Assembly (NCBI RefSeq): GCF_020731145.1
Contig: NZ_JAJFZN010000003.1
Span: 310,001 to 374,000 of the forward strand
DNA: 64,000 nucleotides
From: Sneathiella sp. HT1-7
GTDB taxonomy: Bacteria > Pseudomonadota > Alphaproteobacteria > Sneathiellales > Sneathiellaceae
Reading direction: 5' to 3'
In this document: piece after piece, positions 9,067-18,475 of the stretch
Layout of the letters: every line of letters starts with the position of its first letter
How positions within the stretch are numbered: position 1 is the first letter of the stretch
Program-made: the position numbers and the translations under genes
The notes under the pieces: model-generated
Databases searched by the model: none
What the model was told of the DNA's origin: nothing
The model's input: the letters and a program-made list of their open reading frames with translations, nothing else

Positions 9067-10361
9067 GTGAAATTACAAAAACTGCTTCGCCGGTGGCAAG
9101 CCGGCCTCTATTGAAAACCCTGACCCCTTGGATCGGTTTCCTGATCTTGCTGTTGGCATTGCCGAATATTTTCTCGTCAAACGTCGGACTCTATACGATG
9201 AACCTGATGGGGATTTTTATCATTTTTGCCCTGTCCTATAATATGCTGCTCGGGCAGGGGGGGATGCTGTCCTTTGGCCATGCCGTTTATTTCGGCCTTG
9301 GCGGGTTCATGTCGGTTCATTTCATGAATTATATCGAGGATGGAGATTTTACCTTCCCGATGTACTTGATCCCGATATTCGGGGGCCTGATCGGGCTGGT
9401 CTTCGGTATTATAATTGGGAGCTTCTCGACCCGACGGGCCGGGACAGTCTTTGCGATGATCTCCCTCGGTGTCGGGGAATTGATGGCCGCCAGTTCTCTT
9501 ATCTTCGTTGCGTTCTTCGGCGGCGAGGAGGGTGTAAGCGGGGACCGCACCACTGGCCCTGAGCTGATGGGGATTAATTTTGGGCAGGATATCCATATCT
9601 ATTACCTGATCGCTGGCTGGGTCTTTGTAACCGTCGCCCTGATGTATCTTTTTTCACGTACACCGGCTGGACGGATGGCCAACGCGGTCCGCGACAATGC
9701 GGAGCGGGCGGAGTTTGTTGGCTACAGCCAGCGTAAAGTACGCTTCGTCTCCTTCTGTGCCTCGGGCTTTTTTGCGGGGATTGCTGGCGGGTTGTTCGCT
9801 CTGAATTTTGAGATTGTGACGGAAGAGAACCTGAATGCGCTGACTTCGGGCACGGTGTTGCTGATGGCCTATATTGGCGGGGTCGGATTTTTCATTGGTC
9901 CGATTGTCGGCGCGGTTGTCTTTACTCTCCTGCAAAGCATCCTCAGCAACTACACGGATATCTGGCAGCTTTATGTTGGTATCCTTTTTGTCCTGACGGT
10001 CATGTATGTGCCGCAAGGGCTGACGGGCATTATTGTGATGCATACGGCGGCGTGGCGCATGAGACGGATCGGCTTGCTTGTGCTGCCGTATCTGCGCGCG
10101 GGAATTCCGGCGCTGGCCATGCTGACGGGGATCGCCACCTTTCTGGAGACCATTCATCATATGCGCAGCTCTGTTGAAGGCGAAACGGCAATGAGTTTGA
10201 TGGGGGTCGATTTTGACAGCCATGGCATTGTGACCTGGATCGTCATTCTGGCGTTGGTCGTTGTTGGGGGTTATCTGACGCGGAGTCAATTGCCGCAGCT
10301 CAGGGACGCATGGGAAATGGCGAATAAACCTCCTGCTAAGGCAGAAGGAGCGGGATCATGA
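9063..10361 (+). CDS. LivM-type ABC transporter permease with C-terminal extension
   Basis: The 432-residue membrane protein carries the LivM landmark GQGGMLSFGHAVYFGLGG and pairs with LivH to form the channel. Typical members end soon after the VPQGLTGII segment; here about 100 more residues follow, with two further hydrophobic stretches (around LVLPYLRAGIPALAML and WIVILALVVVGGYL). Start and stop both overlap neighbours by four bases, so translation is coupled through the operon. The role of the extension is unknown. Confidence 0.86.
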   Translation: MSEITKTASPVASRPLLKTLTPWIGFLILLLALPNIFSSNVGLYTMNLMGIFIIFALSYNMLLGQGGMLSFGHAVYFGLGGFMSVHFMNYIEDGDFTFPMYLIPIFGGLIGLVFGIIIGSFSTRRAGTVFAMISLGVGELMAASSLIFVAFFGGEEGVSGDRTTGPELMGINFGQDIHIYYLIAGWVFVTVALMYLFSRTPAGRMANAVRDNAERAEFVGYSQRKVRFVSFCASGFFAGIAGGLFALNFEIVTEENLNALTSGTVLLMAYIGGVGFFIGPIVGAVVFTLLQSILSNYTDIWQLYVGILFVLTVMYVPQGLTGIIVMHTAAWRMRRIGLLVLPYLRAGIPALAMLTGIATFLETIHHMRSSVEGETAMSLMGVDFDSHGIVTWIVILALVVVGGYLTRSQLPQLRDAWEMANKPPAKAEGAGS

Positions 10362-11110
10362 CTGCCGCGATTGAGCTTACGGATCTGCGCAAGAGTTTCG
10401 GTCCGACAGAAATTATCCGTGGCGTCAACCTGACGATAGAAAAGGGGGAACGGCATGCGATAATTGGCCCCAATGGCGCCGGAAAATCTACATTGTTTCA
10501 CCTTATCAGTGGTCGATATAACGTCAGTGGCGGTTCGGTTAAGCTGCATGGTGAGAATATCAGTAATTTGCCGCCCTATGAGATTTACCGCAAAGGGCTT
10601 TCCAGAAGCTTTCAGGTCACTAATATTTTCCCGAATATGAGCGTGTTCGAGAATGTCCGTTGCGGTCTAATGTGGGTTAAGGATTATAAATATTCATTCT
10701 GGCATCTGGTTGATCGGCAACGGGAGTTGAACGAGAGAACAGCGGAAGTGATCGAGGAGATCGGTCTCACGTCCCGGCAGCATATTCCGGCTGGCGTTCT
10801 GACTTATGCCGAGCAGCGGGCGCTGGAGATCGGAATCTCGGCGGCAGGGGGCGCAGATGCCATTATGCTTGACGAACCGACAGCAGGCATGAGCCATAGC
10901 GAGACCGATCAGGCAATAGAGCTGATCCGCAAGATCACAGATGGAAAAACACTGGTTATGGTGGAGCATGACATGGGTGTTGTCTTCGATCTCGCGGACC
11001 GGATTTCTGTCCTGGTCTATGGTGAAATCATTGCTACCGACACACCGGAAAATATCAGGAATTCCAAGGCGGTGCAGGAAGCCTATCTCGGAGCGGAGGC
11101 AGAAGAGTGA
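10358..11110 (+). CDS. LivG-type ABC transporter ATPase
   Basis: The 250-residue ATPase has Walker A GPNGAGKS (37-44), a Q-loop in SRSFQVTNIFP, a signature LTYAEQRALEIG replacing the usual LSGGQ as in many LivG proteins, Walker B AIMLDEPTAGM and a switch His in VMVEHDMG. It energises uptake from the cytoplasmic face together with LivF. It overlaps LivM by four bases. Confidence 0.9.
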   Translation: MTAAIELTDLRKSFGPTEIIRGVNLTIEKGERHAIIGPNGAGKSTLFHLISGRYNVSGGSVKLHGENISNLPPYEIYRKGLSRSFQVTNIFPNMSVFENVRCGLMWVKDYKYSFWHLVDRQRELNERTAEVIEEIGLTSRQHIPAGVLTYAEQRALEIGISAAGGADAIMLDEPTAGMSHSETDQAIELIRKITDGKTLVMVEHDMGVVFDLADRISVLVYGEIIATDTPENIRNSKAVQEAYLGAEAEE

Positions 11111-11805
11111 TGCTTGAAGTAAATGATTTACATGCCTTCTACGGAAAAAGCCATATTCTGCAAGGCGTTAACTTTCATGTTGGCGAGGGGGAGATCGTCT
11201 CGCTTCTCGGCCGCAATGGTGTGGGCCGCTCAACGACGATCAAGGCAATCATGGGTGAAGTGCCGCCACATGGATCAATAAAGTTTCGTGGGAAGGAAAT
11301 TTCCGGCCTAAGGGAGCATGAAATTGCCCATCTCGGCCTTGGTTATGTTCCGGAAAATCGAGATGTCTTTCCCGGCATGACGGTGCGTCAGAATCTGATC
11401 ATGGGCATCAAAAACATGAAAAAGAAGGGCCGCTGGGCAATGGAGGATATGTTCGACATGTTCCCTAACTTACGGGAGCGGGCCGATGTTGACGCTGGCG
11501 TCCTTTCTGGCGGAGAGCAACAGATGCTGACCATGTGCCGGACTTTGATGGGGGACCCGGACCTGGTGATGATCGACGAGCCGACAGAAGGTCTGGCCCC
11601 CAAGATTGTGACACAGGTAGGGGATCTGTTAAGCGAAATTGCCAAGCGCGGCGTTTCCATCCTTCTTGTAGAGCAAAAGCTTGCCATTGCTCTTCGTATA
11701 TCACATCGCTTGTATGTCATGGGCCATGGGCATATGGTGTATGAAGGAACCCCGGATGAGTTGAAGGCCAACGAGCAGATCCGCAAAGAGTGGCTGGAGG
11801 TTTAG
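11110..11805 (+). CDS. LivF-type ABC transporter ATPase with Lys-to-Arg Walker A
   Basis: The 231-residue ATPase has a signature LSGGEQQML and Walker B LVMIDEPTEGLAP as in LivF. Its Walker A reads GRNGVGRST, with Arg at residue 40 where Lys normally contacts the ATP phosphates; the codon is CGC. Arg-type P-loops may exist in parts of this family, but the change could make this site slow or non-catalytic beside a normal LivG. The start is ATG at 11110 (TGATG overlap) or GTG at 11107; GGAGG serves either. Confidence 0.88.
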   Translation: MLEVNDLHAFYGKSHILQGVNFHVGEGEIVSLLGRNGVGRSTTIKAIMGEVPPHGSIKFRGKEISGLREHEIAHLGLGYVPENRDVFPGMTVRQNLIMGIKNMKKKGRWAMEDMFDMFPNLRERADVDAGVLSGGEQQMLTMCRTLMGDPDLVMIDEPTEGLAPKIVTQVGDLLSEIAKRGVSILLVEQKLAIALRISHRLYVMGHGHMVYEGTPDELKANEQIRKEWLEV

Positions 11806-11853
11806 GCGGCTCCATTTGACCAAATGATCCCGGGGCGCGGGGGAATAAGAAAA

Positions 11854-14800
11854 ATGAGTGAAGCGGCTAAAATCAGCCTTGATGACAAATATGAGCTTGA
11901 AAGCGGGCAGGTGTTTATTACCGGCACGCAGGCACTTGTGCGCATACCGATTATGCAGCGACAGCGCGATGCGGCGGCGGGCCTGAAAACTGGCGGATTT
12001 ATTTCCGGCTATCGCGGTTCCCCTCTCGGCCTCTATGATCAGAGTCTATGGAAAGCGAAGCCTTTTCTTCAGAATAATGATATTCACTTTCAGCCAGGTG
12101 TGAACGAGGATCTTGCGGCAACAAGCATCTGGGGCTCGCAGCAGCTTCCCATGTTCGGCAAGACGGATTTCGATGGTGTCTTCGGCATCTGGTACGGAAA
12201 AGGGCCAGGCGTTGACCGCTCCGGGGATGCGTTCAAGCATGGCAATATGGCGGGCACATCAGAAAATGGCGGTGTTCTCGTCCTGATGGGCGATGATCAT
12301 ATGTCGAAGTCCTCGACTGTTGCGCATCAGAGTGAACAGGCGCTGATGGCATCGATGATCCCGGTACTCAATCCCGCGACAGTACAAGAATATCTCGATT
12401 ACGGCCTCTATGGCATTGCGATGTCCCGCTATAGTGGCGCTTGGGTAGGCATGAAATGCCTGACCGACACGGTCGAAAGTTCGGCAACTGCCTATGTCGG
12501 GCCGGATCGCGTGGATATTGTCATTCCTGACGATATTGATCCGCCTGCGGATGGCGTGCATATTCGCTGGCCCGATACTCCGCTCGCTCAGGAAACGCGC
12601 CTGTTGCGGCATAAGATCCCGATGGTCAAGGCGTTTGTCCGGGCCAACCGGCTTGATAAAATAACCACTGATTCAAACGAGCGACGGTTCGGTATTGTGA
12701 CCACCGGAAAATCCTGGTTGGATGTGGAGCAGGCGCTCAGCGATCTCGGTATCCATGAGAAGGAGATCGAGGAAATTGGCTTGTCCGTTTATAAGGTCGC
12801 CTGCCCCTGGCCGCTGGAGCCTGAAGGACTGATTGAATTTGCCGTTGGACTGGATGAAATTCTGGTCATCGAGGAAAAGCGTAGCCTGATCGAGGATCAG
12901 ATCGCAAGGATCCTCTACGGGATGGAAGTGCATCCGATGCTGATCGGCAAGGAAGATGAGGAAGGCGAGATGTTGCTCCCTTCCGACGGGGAACTTACCC
13001 CGGCACTGGTTGCCCGGGCGATTGCGTCTCGCCTCAAGCTTCGTGATTTGCCCGATAGCGTGATGGAGGGGATCAGCGTTGCCGAAGCTCGAGAAAGCGG
13101 TAATGCGATGCCTGCCGCACCGGTCACGCGTTCACCCTGGTTCTGTTCGGGCTGTCCGCATAATTCCTCCACCAATGTGCCGGAAGGAAGTCGCGCGATG
13201 GCGGGGATTGGTTGTCACACCATGACAATTCACATGCCAAACCGGAGAACCGAAACCTATACCCATATGGGAGCGGAGGGAGCCAACTGGATTGGCCAGT
13301 CTCCCTTCACGAATGAAAAACATATCTTCCAGAATTTGGGCGATGGTACCTATTATCATTCTGGCTTACTTGCTATTCGGGCGGCCTGTGCTGCGGATGT
13401 GAATATCACCTATAAAATCCTGTTCAACGATGCAGTGGCATTGACCGGCGGTCAGCCTTTTGACGGGCCGCTCTCGCCTTGGCTAATCAGTCAGCAAGTA
13501 CATGCGGAAGGGGTCAAGCAGGTTGTCGTCGTAACAGATGAGCCGGACAAATACGCCAGCGATACGAAATGGGCACCGGGCGTCAAGATTTTCCACCGCG
13601 ACGACCTTGACAAGGTACAGCGCGACCTTCGTGAAGTTGAGGGTGTGACGGCACTGATCTATGACCAGACTTGCGCCGCCGAAAAACGCCGCCGTCGCAA
13701 GCGCGGCACTTTCCCTGATCCTGCGAAGCGCGCTTTTATCAATGAGCTGGTCTGCGAGGGCTGCGGTGATTGCGGTGTGGTTTCCAACTGCGTGTCAGTA
13801 AAACCGCTGGAAACAGATTTTGGCCGCAAACGTGTGATCGATCAGTCGAACTGTAACAAGGACTTCTCCTGCGTGAAGGGATTCTGCCCGAGCTTTGTGA
13901 CCGTCGAAGGCGGTGGTCTCAAAAAGCCGGAGAAGAAGGAAGTATCAACCACCGAGATAGATATGATGAACCCGGCGGCGGGCTTGCCGGAACCAGCGAC
14001 TCCTCCGATCAATGGAACCTACAATATTCTGGTGACCGGCATTGGCGGCACCGGCGTGATCACTGTCGGCGCATTGCTTGGCATGGCGGCGCATGTGGAA
14101 GGGAAGGGTGCTTCTATCCTTGACCAGACGGGCCTCGCGCAGAAGAACGGCGCGGTGATGAGCCATGTGCGTATTGCAAAATCAGCTTCCGAACTTGCGG
14201 GAACTCGCATTCCCAGCCGTCAGACAGACGTTGTTGTCGGTTGTGATTTGGTGGTTGCCGCAAGTCAGGACGCGTTGCAAACCTATCACCTTGGCCGAAC
14301 CAAGGCGATCATCAATGATTATGTTGTGCCGGTCGCAGCCTTTACGCTCATCCCGGACCTTGCAATGGATCGGGAGACTCTGACCGACCTGTTAAGCCAG
14401 AGCCTCGGTCGGGAGCAGACGGAGTTTATCGACAGCACGACACTTGCGACGGCCTTGATGGGCGATTCCATTGCGGCGAACCTGTTCCTTTTAGGGTACG
14501 CGTTTCAGCAGGGAACAATACCGCTTTCGCTCAAATCCATTGAAACAGCGATAGAGCTTAATGGCATCGCGGTTGACGCCAACAAGCGAAGCTTCGCTTG
14601 GGGCCGTAAGGCCGCCGCCAGCCGGAAAGAGGTCGAAAAAATCGCTTTGCCGGAATCCTCGGCAGACGTCATCGAGATTGAAACTCTGGATAACATGATT
14701 GAAAAGCGCAGCGACTTCCTGAAAGGGTATCAGAATAGTCGCTACGCCAAACGCTATCTGAAGCTGATCGAGGCGGTCGGCAAGGCGGAGGCGGCAGTTA

Positions 14801-15342
14801 AGCCCGGCTCCACGGTGCTGACCGAGGCTGTCGCGCGCTACTATTTCAAGCTGATGGCCTACAAGGATGAATATGAGGTTGCACGGCTCTATACGGATGG
14901 CAGCTTTACGAAAAAGCTGAATGACCAGTTTGAGGGGGACTTCAAGCTCAAGTTCCATCTCGCCCCGCCGATCTTTGCCAAGAAGAACCCGGAAAATGGC
15001 CATCTCATCAAGCAGGAGTTCGGCCCCTGGATGATGAAGGCTTTTGGCCTGCTAGCCAAGTTCAAGGGTTTGCGCGGGACGCCGCTCGATCCGTTTGGCA
15101 ACACCGAGGAGCGAAAATCCGAACGCGCGCTGATCACGGAATATGCCGACACGATGACCGATATCGCCGCGAAGCTCACCAAGAACAATCTTGCGCTTGC
15201 CGTCGAGATAGCCTCGGTGCCAGAGCATATTCGTGGCTTTGGTCATGTGAAGGAGCAGCATCTGAAAACCGCGAAGGCCGAGCGGGAAAACCTGCTTGAT
15301 CGCTTCGAAAAAGGGGACGTGGAAGCCCTCGCCGCGGAATAG
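11854..15342 (+). CDS. fused indolepyruvate:ferredoxin oxidoreductase family protein
   Basis: The 1,162-residue protein joins the alpha and beta subunits of thiamin-dependent 2-oxoacid oxidoreductases. An N-terminal pyrimidine-binding domain (SGYRGSPLG) precedes a TPP/Mg region with CSGCPHNSS near 433, a cysteine-rich Fe-S region (CEGCGDCG near 634, then CVKGFC), a gamma-type domain with GIGGTGVITVGALLG near 727, and a C-terminal domain. Family members convert indolepyruvate or other aryl- or branched 2-oxo acids plus CoA to the acyl-CoA and reduced electron carrier. The ATG at 11854 has GGGGGA ahead. It follows livF by 48 bases and likely uses the imported compound. Confidence 0.9.
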   Translation: MSEAAKISLDDKYELESGQVFITGTQALVRIPIMQRQRDAAAGLKTGGFISGYRGSPLGLYDQSLWKAKPFLQNNDIHFQPGVNEDLAATSIWGSQQLPMFGKTDFDGVFGIWYGKGPGVDRSGDAFKHGNMAGTSENGGVLVLMGDDHMSKSSTVAHQSEQALMASMIPVLNPATVQEYLDYGLYGIAMSRYSGAWVGMKCLTDTVESSATAYVGPDRVDIVIPDDIDPPADGVHIRWPDTPLAQETRLLRHKIPMVKAFVRANRLDKITTDSNERRFGIVTTGKSWLDVEQALSDLGIHEKEIEEIGLSVYKVACPWPLEPEGLIEFAVGLDEILVIEEKRSLIEDQIARILYGMEVHPMLIGKEDEEGEMLLPSDGELTPALVARAIASRLKLRDLPDSVMEGISVAEARESGNAMPAAPVTRSPWFCSGCPHNSSTNVPEGSRAMAGIGCHTMTIHMPNRRTETYTHMGAEGANWIGQSPFTNEKHIFQNLGDGTYYHSGLLAIRAACAADVNITYKILFNDAVALTGGQPFDGPLSPWLISQQVHAEGVKQVVVVTDEPDKYASDTKWAPGVKIFHRDDLDKVQRDLREVEGVTALIYDQTCAAEKRRRRKRGTFPDPAKRAFINELVCEGCGDCGVVSNCVSVKPLETDFGRKRVIDQSNCNKDFSCVKGFCPSFVTVEGGGLKKPEKKEVSTTEIDMMNPAAGLPEPATPPINGTYNILVTGIGGTGVITVGALLGMAAHVEGKGASILDQTGLAQKNGAVMSHVRIAKSASELAGTRIPSRQTDVVVGCDLVVAASQDALQTYHLGRTKAIINDYVVPVAAFTLIPDLAMDRETLTDLLSQSLGREQTEFIDSTTLATALMGDSIAANLFLLGYAFQQGTIPLSLKSIETAIELNGIAVDANKRSFAWGRKAAASRKEVEKIALPESSADVIEIETLDNMIEKRSDFLKGYQNSRYAKRYLKLIEAVGKAEAAVKPGSTVLTEAVARYYFKLMAYKDEYEVARLYTDGSFTKKLNDQFEGDFKLKFHLAPPIFAKKNPENGHLIKQEFGPWMMKAFGLLAKFKGLRGTPLDPFGNTEERKSERALITEYADTMTDIAAKLTKNNLALAVEIASVPEHIRGFGHVKEQHLKTAKAERENLLDRFEKGDVEALAAE

Positions 15343-15347
15343 AAGAG

Positions 15348-15674
15348 ATGGCCGTCGATCCACATCTCGTGGAACAGCTTCGGGATGTGCTGGGCGATCA
15401 TCCCGGCCTTTCCGAGAAAAAAATGTTCGGCGGCATCTGTTTTATGCTCAATGGGAATATGCTCTGTGCAACGCGTGTGGGACGCTTTATGTTCCGCGTC
15501 GGTAAAGAGCGTGAAGCTGAAGCGCTGGACATGCCCGGCGCGGAACCGATGCAGCATGGCGCGCGCAGGATGCCGGGTTTCATCTGGGTGGACGCGGGCG
15601 AGGCGATCGAGACCGGGCTGGATCGCTGGACCTCGCTTGCGCTTCGCTATGTCGGCGGAATGCCGCCGAAATAG
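15348..15674 (+). CDS. TfoX/Sxy N-terminal domain protein
   Basis: The 108-residue protein contains the TfoX_N pattern KKMFGGICFMLNGNMLCA and a C-terminal AEALDMPGAEPM...GFIWVDAG stretch usual for stand-alone TfoX_N proteins. Full TfoX/Sxy regulates competence in gammaproteobacteria; the short alphaproteobacterial forms have no settled role. It starts five bases after the oxidoreductase stop and is probably co-transcribed. No competence genes are near. Confidence 0.82.
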   Translation: MAVDPHLVEQLRDVLGDHPGLSEKKMFGGICFMLNGNMLCATRVGRFMFRVGKEREAEALDMPGAEPMQHGARRMPGFIWVDAGEAIETGLDRWTSLALRYVGGMPPK

Positions 15675-15747
15675 CCCTCCATGATTGACCAGCGCGTCTG
15701 CAAGAGGTAGGAAGAAACCTCCAGTACAATAATAAGGTAAGCGCTAA

Positions 15748-16713
15748 ATGGCTGAAATTGCCGGGCTTGTTTTTCCCCTGTTCGGGCTGATTCTGCTCGG
15801 TTATCTGGCGGCGCGGATCACCAAACAGCCGGCCGAGGCCATGGGCTGGCTCAACACCTTTATCATTTACGTCGCGTTGCCCTGCCTGTTCTTCAAGCTC
15901 TTGTCGAAGACGCCGATTGAAAAGCTGACGAGCTGGGAATTCATCACCACTAATATCTCGACCACCTTCGTGATTTTCCTTGCCGTCTATGCTATTGCCC
16001 GGCTGATGACGAAGGCCACAACACCGGAGGCAACCATACAGGGCCTTGCGGGTGCTTATGGCAACATCGGCTATATGGGGCCCGGAATTGCACTGCTCAC
16101 TTTCGGCGAAGAGGCCGCCGTTCCCCTCGCGCTGATCTTCTGTTTTGAGAATATCCTGCATTTCATCGTCGCGCCGACGATGATGGCGCTGAGCAGCGGG
16201 AAGGAGCAACATGTCGGCGCCCTGCTTGGCCAAATCGCGAAGAAAGTCTTCCTGCATCCCTTTATCATTGCGACTATTGTCGGCGTTGCCGCGGCGATTG
16301 TGCAATTCACGCCGCCGCTGCCCATCGAGCGACTGATCGACTATCTCGCGCAGGCCGCCGCGCCCTGCGCCCTCTTCGCCATGGGGGTGACGCTCGCGCT
16401 CCGGCCGTTGAAGCGCGTGCCGGGGGAACTTTCCTTCATCATCCCCTTCAACCTCGTGGTGCATCCGATTGCGATGTATCTCTCGCTTAGCTTCTTTGGC
16501 GATTTTGATCCGCTCTGGGTCTATACAGCCGTGCTGCTCGCGGCGCTACCGACCGCGACGAACGTCTTCGTCATCGCCCAGCAATATGGCGTCTGGGTCG
16601 AGCGTGCCTCCGCCACCATCCTGCTCACCACCATGATCTCCGTCGTCACCGTGACGCTGCTGCTCTACGCCATGACCACCGGCCTGATGCCCGCGGATTT
16701 ATTTGTGAATTAG
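15748..16713 (+). CDS. AEC-family (auxin efflux carrier) permease
   Basis: The 321-residue membrane protein has about ten hydrophobic segments and the AEC features GYLAARITKQP near the start, YGNIGYMGPGIALL in the middle and LAALPTATNVFVIAQQYG near the end. Bacterial members move malonate, malate or other organic acids. AAGG lies ten bases ahead of the ATG. Its stop at 16711-16713 directly abuts the stop of the AT-rich KAP gene on the other strand. The substrate is unknown. Confidence 0.85.
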   Translation: MAEIAGLVFPLFGLILLGYLAARITKQPAEAMGWLNTFIIYVALPCLFFKLLSKTPIEKLTSWEFITTNISTTFVIFLAVYAIARLMTKATTPEATIQGLAGAYGNIGYMGPGIALLTFGEEAAVPLALIFCFENILHFIVAPTMMALSSGKEQHVGALLGQIAKKVFLHPFIIATIVGVAAAIVQFTPPLPIERLIDYLAQAAAPCALFAMGVTLALRPLKRVPGELSFIIPFNLVVHPIAMYLSLSFFGDFDPLWVYTAVLLAALPTATNVFVIAQQYGVWVERASATILLTTMISVVTVTLLLYAMTTGLMPADLFVN

Positions 16714-18339
16714 TTAGTCTTCATCTCTACTAAGGTCTACTAACTGCCCAGCCGAACTAATTAATCTAGGATACTGTGCTATTTTGCTGAGACCGCTGTA
16801 ATTGTGTGAGTAATGCTCAAGATTGAATTCATCATTTAAGATTTTTATGCTCCATTGATCTTCAATGCTGGGAAAATTAGAAGGTCCATAGAATTCCGCC
16901 TTAGTATCAAAGAAGTTTTTATTTCCATTGTTCCAAACGAGATTCAGAAGGCCTGAAAACTCAATATTTTTATTGGACTTAAATGATTTATTATTGAATA
17001 ATTCTTGCTTGGGAGATGGAAGTTTATAGATAAAGCTCCAAGCATTTTCGGAACGTAGTTCTTTTAGATGGCTAGGTAAACTTTGAGAAGCCAATTGATT
17101 AAAAGTTCTTTTTTGCTGGTATAGAATAATCAATGGAACCATTACAATAAGTTCTATTTTCGCGGAATTGCGCCATACCGTAATTACATTTCGAAGCAAT
17201 TCGAAGCATTGTTCAATATCACGAAGTTCTAGCAAAAACGCATTAAATGTACACTGGAGAAATTTCAGATCAAGCTGATCATCATCCGTAAATTCCTCGA
17301 AAGGTGACGACAAATTATTAACATCTGAAAGATGTAGTTTATAGAGATGTTCAACAAACTGACTTATCTCCGGACTTTCAAAAACATAGGGGCGATCGAA
17401 AAAGCGATTTAAATACCGTTTTGCATCAAACTCACTTCCGTAAACAGCTTTGATTGAATGTTGAAGTTGGTCTGTATCCGTTGCCAAAATGAATACGACA
17501 TTGTCAACATTGAATAGATGTTTGACCCTTTCAAGCAATTCAATTGCATATGTCGGGCGGCATCGATCCAGCTCATCTACAAGTACAAAAAGCGGGATAT
17601 TTACAGTTTTATTTTCCTCGATACCGATTAGCAGTTTAGTCAGGCTTTTGCGAAATTTCGTGGTGACTTCTTTTGTTTTTAGGAAACTTCTTAATAAATC
17701 TTCCGCATGTTTATTCGTGAGTTTTTCTACAGTTTCACTGACTGCTTTTTCAATAGATGCTTCGTCTACTACCTGTTCTGTGGAATCTTGCTCTACAGAG
17801 TCTGAGATAAGTTCTGTGATTTCAGAAAGACCTCCACCAACTACTTTTTTACTACCAGTTATTGCTGCATGCTTCAAACCTGTGGTGAGGATTTGCAGCC
17901 CAGATTTTTTCGTAACATTTAAAAGGTTCTGTAGTTTGCGTTTACCCTTAAAGTAAGGGCATAGTGTATTGTTGATTTCTGCAATTATTGGGATTAACGG
18001 ATCTTCTGCATGATCATCTTCCCAAGCATTAATATAAACTACCAAATGGTTATCGAGTCTCAACTGCTCGGCAAATCGCTCCAGAAAAAACGTTTTCCCT
18101 CCACCCCATTTTGCATCAAGGTTTATAACATATGATCCTGATCGTTTCTCATTGGTGCGCTCCTTCATTCGTTCTGTCAAAAATCTAAATAAAAAGTCGG
18201 CGTCTTTCCATCGCTCCAGATGATCGCCTATCCATATCTCTTTGAGCTTTTCTTTCCGAATGATCAGTTCTTCCGTCAATTTCATCTCCCTCTCGTATTT
18301 CGAGAAAGATATCACATCATATTCCTCTATCCTTGTCAT
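16714..18339 (-). CDS. KAP-family P-loop NTPase, AT-rich (probable foreign gene)
   Basis: The protein (541 residues from this ATG) has a KAP-type Walker A in DAKWGGGKTFF and a Walker B with the family pattern FVLVDELDRCRPTYAIELLERVKHLF, followed by FILATDTDQLQHSIKAVYG. KAP NTPases include F-plasmid PifA, which blocks phage T7, and many proteins of unknown function. Base use differs strikingly from both neighbours: the 60 bases at 16921-16980 hold only 20 G+C. No integrase or partner gene is present. Other starts are TTG 18363 and ATG 18285, the latter with GAGAGG close by. A defence role is only a possibility. Confidence 0.82.
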   Translation of the reverse strand: MTRIEEYDVISFSKYEREMKLTEELIIRKEKLKEIWIGDHLERWKDADFLFRFLTERMKERTNEKRSGSYVINLDAKWGGGKTFFLERFAEQLRLDNHLVVYINAWEDDHAEDPLIPIIAEINNTLCPYFKGKRKLQNLLNVTKKSGLQILTTGLKHAAITGSKKVVGGGLSEITELISDSVEQDSTEQVVDEASIEKAVSETVEKLTNKHAEDLLRSFLKTKEVTTKFRKSLTKLLIGIEENKTVNIPLFVLVDELDRCRPTYAIELLERVKHLFNVDNVVFILATDTDQLQHSIKAVYGSEFDAKRYLNRFFDRPYVFESPEISQFVEHLYKLHLSDVNNLSSPFEEFTDDDQLDLKFLQCTFNAFLLELRDIEQCFELLRNVITVWRNSAKIELIVMVPLIILYQQKRTFNQLASQSLPSHLKELRSENAWSFIYKLPSPKQELFNNKSFKSNKNIEFSGLLNLVWNNGNKNFFDTKAEFYGPSNFPSIEDQWSIKILNDEFNLEHYSHNYSGLSKIAQYPRLISSAGQLVDLSRDED

Positions 18340-18475
18340 AAATGATGTATGCTCTCTGACCAAGGCTACATCTCAATAATTCCCAGCCCTAGGGTGTCAC
18401 AACAATTGCGTTCCCCGCTTGGCTTCGGTAAAAGGGGCGCAGCGAATTAATTGTGGATCAGGAGCGGAAATCCCT

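Noticed and set aside
15704-15721. Short inverted repeat GAGGT/ACCTC after the TfoX-like gene
   Set aside because: Only five pairs and no T run; too weak to call a terminator.
15580-16464. 294-residue antisense frame within the AEC gene
   Set aside because: Composition is rich in Arg, Gln and His as expected of the shadow of a GC-rich membrane protein gene; no ribosome site or recognised motif.
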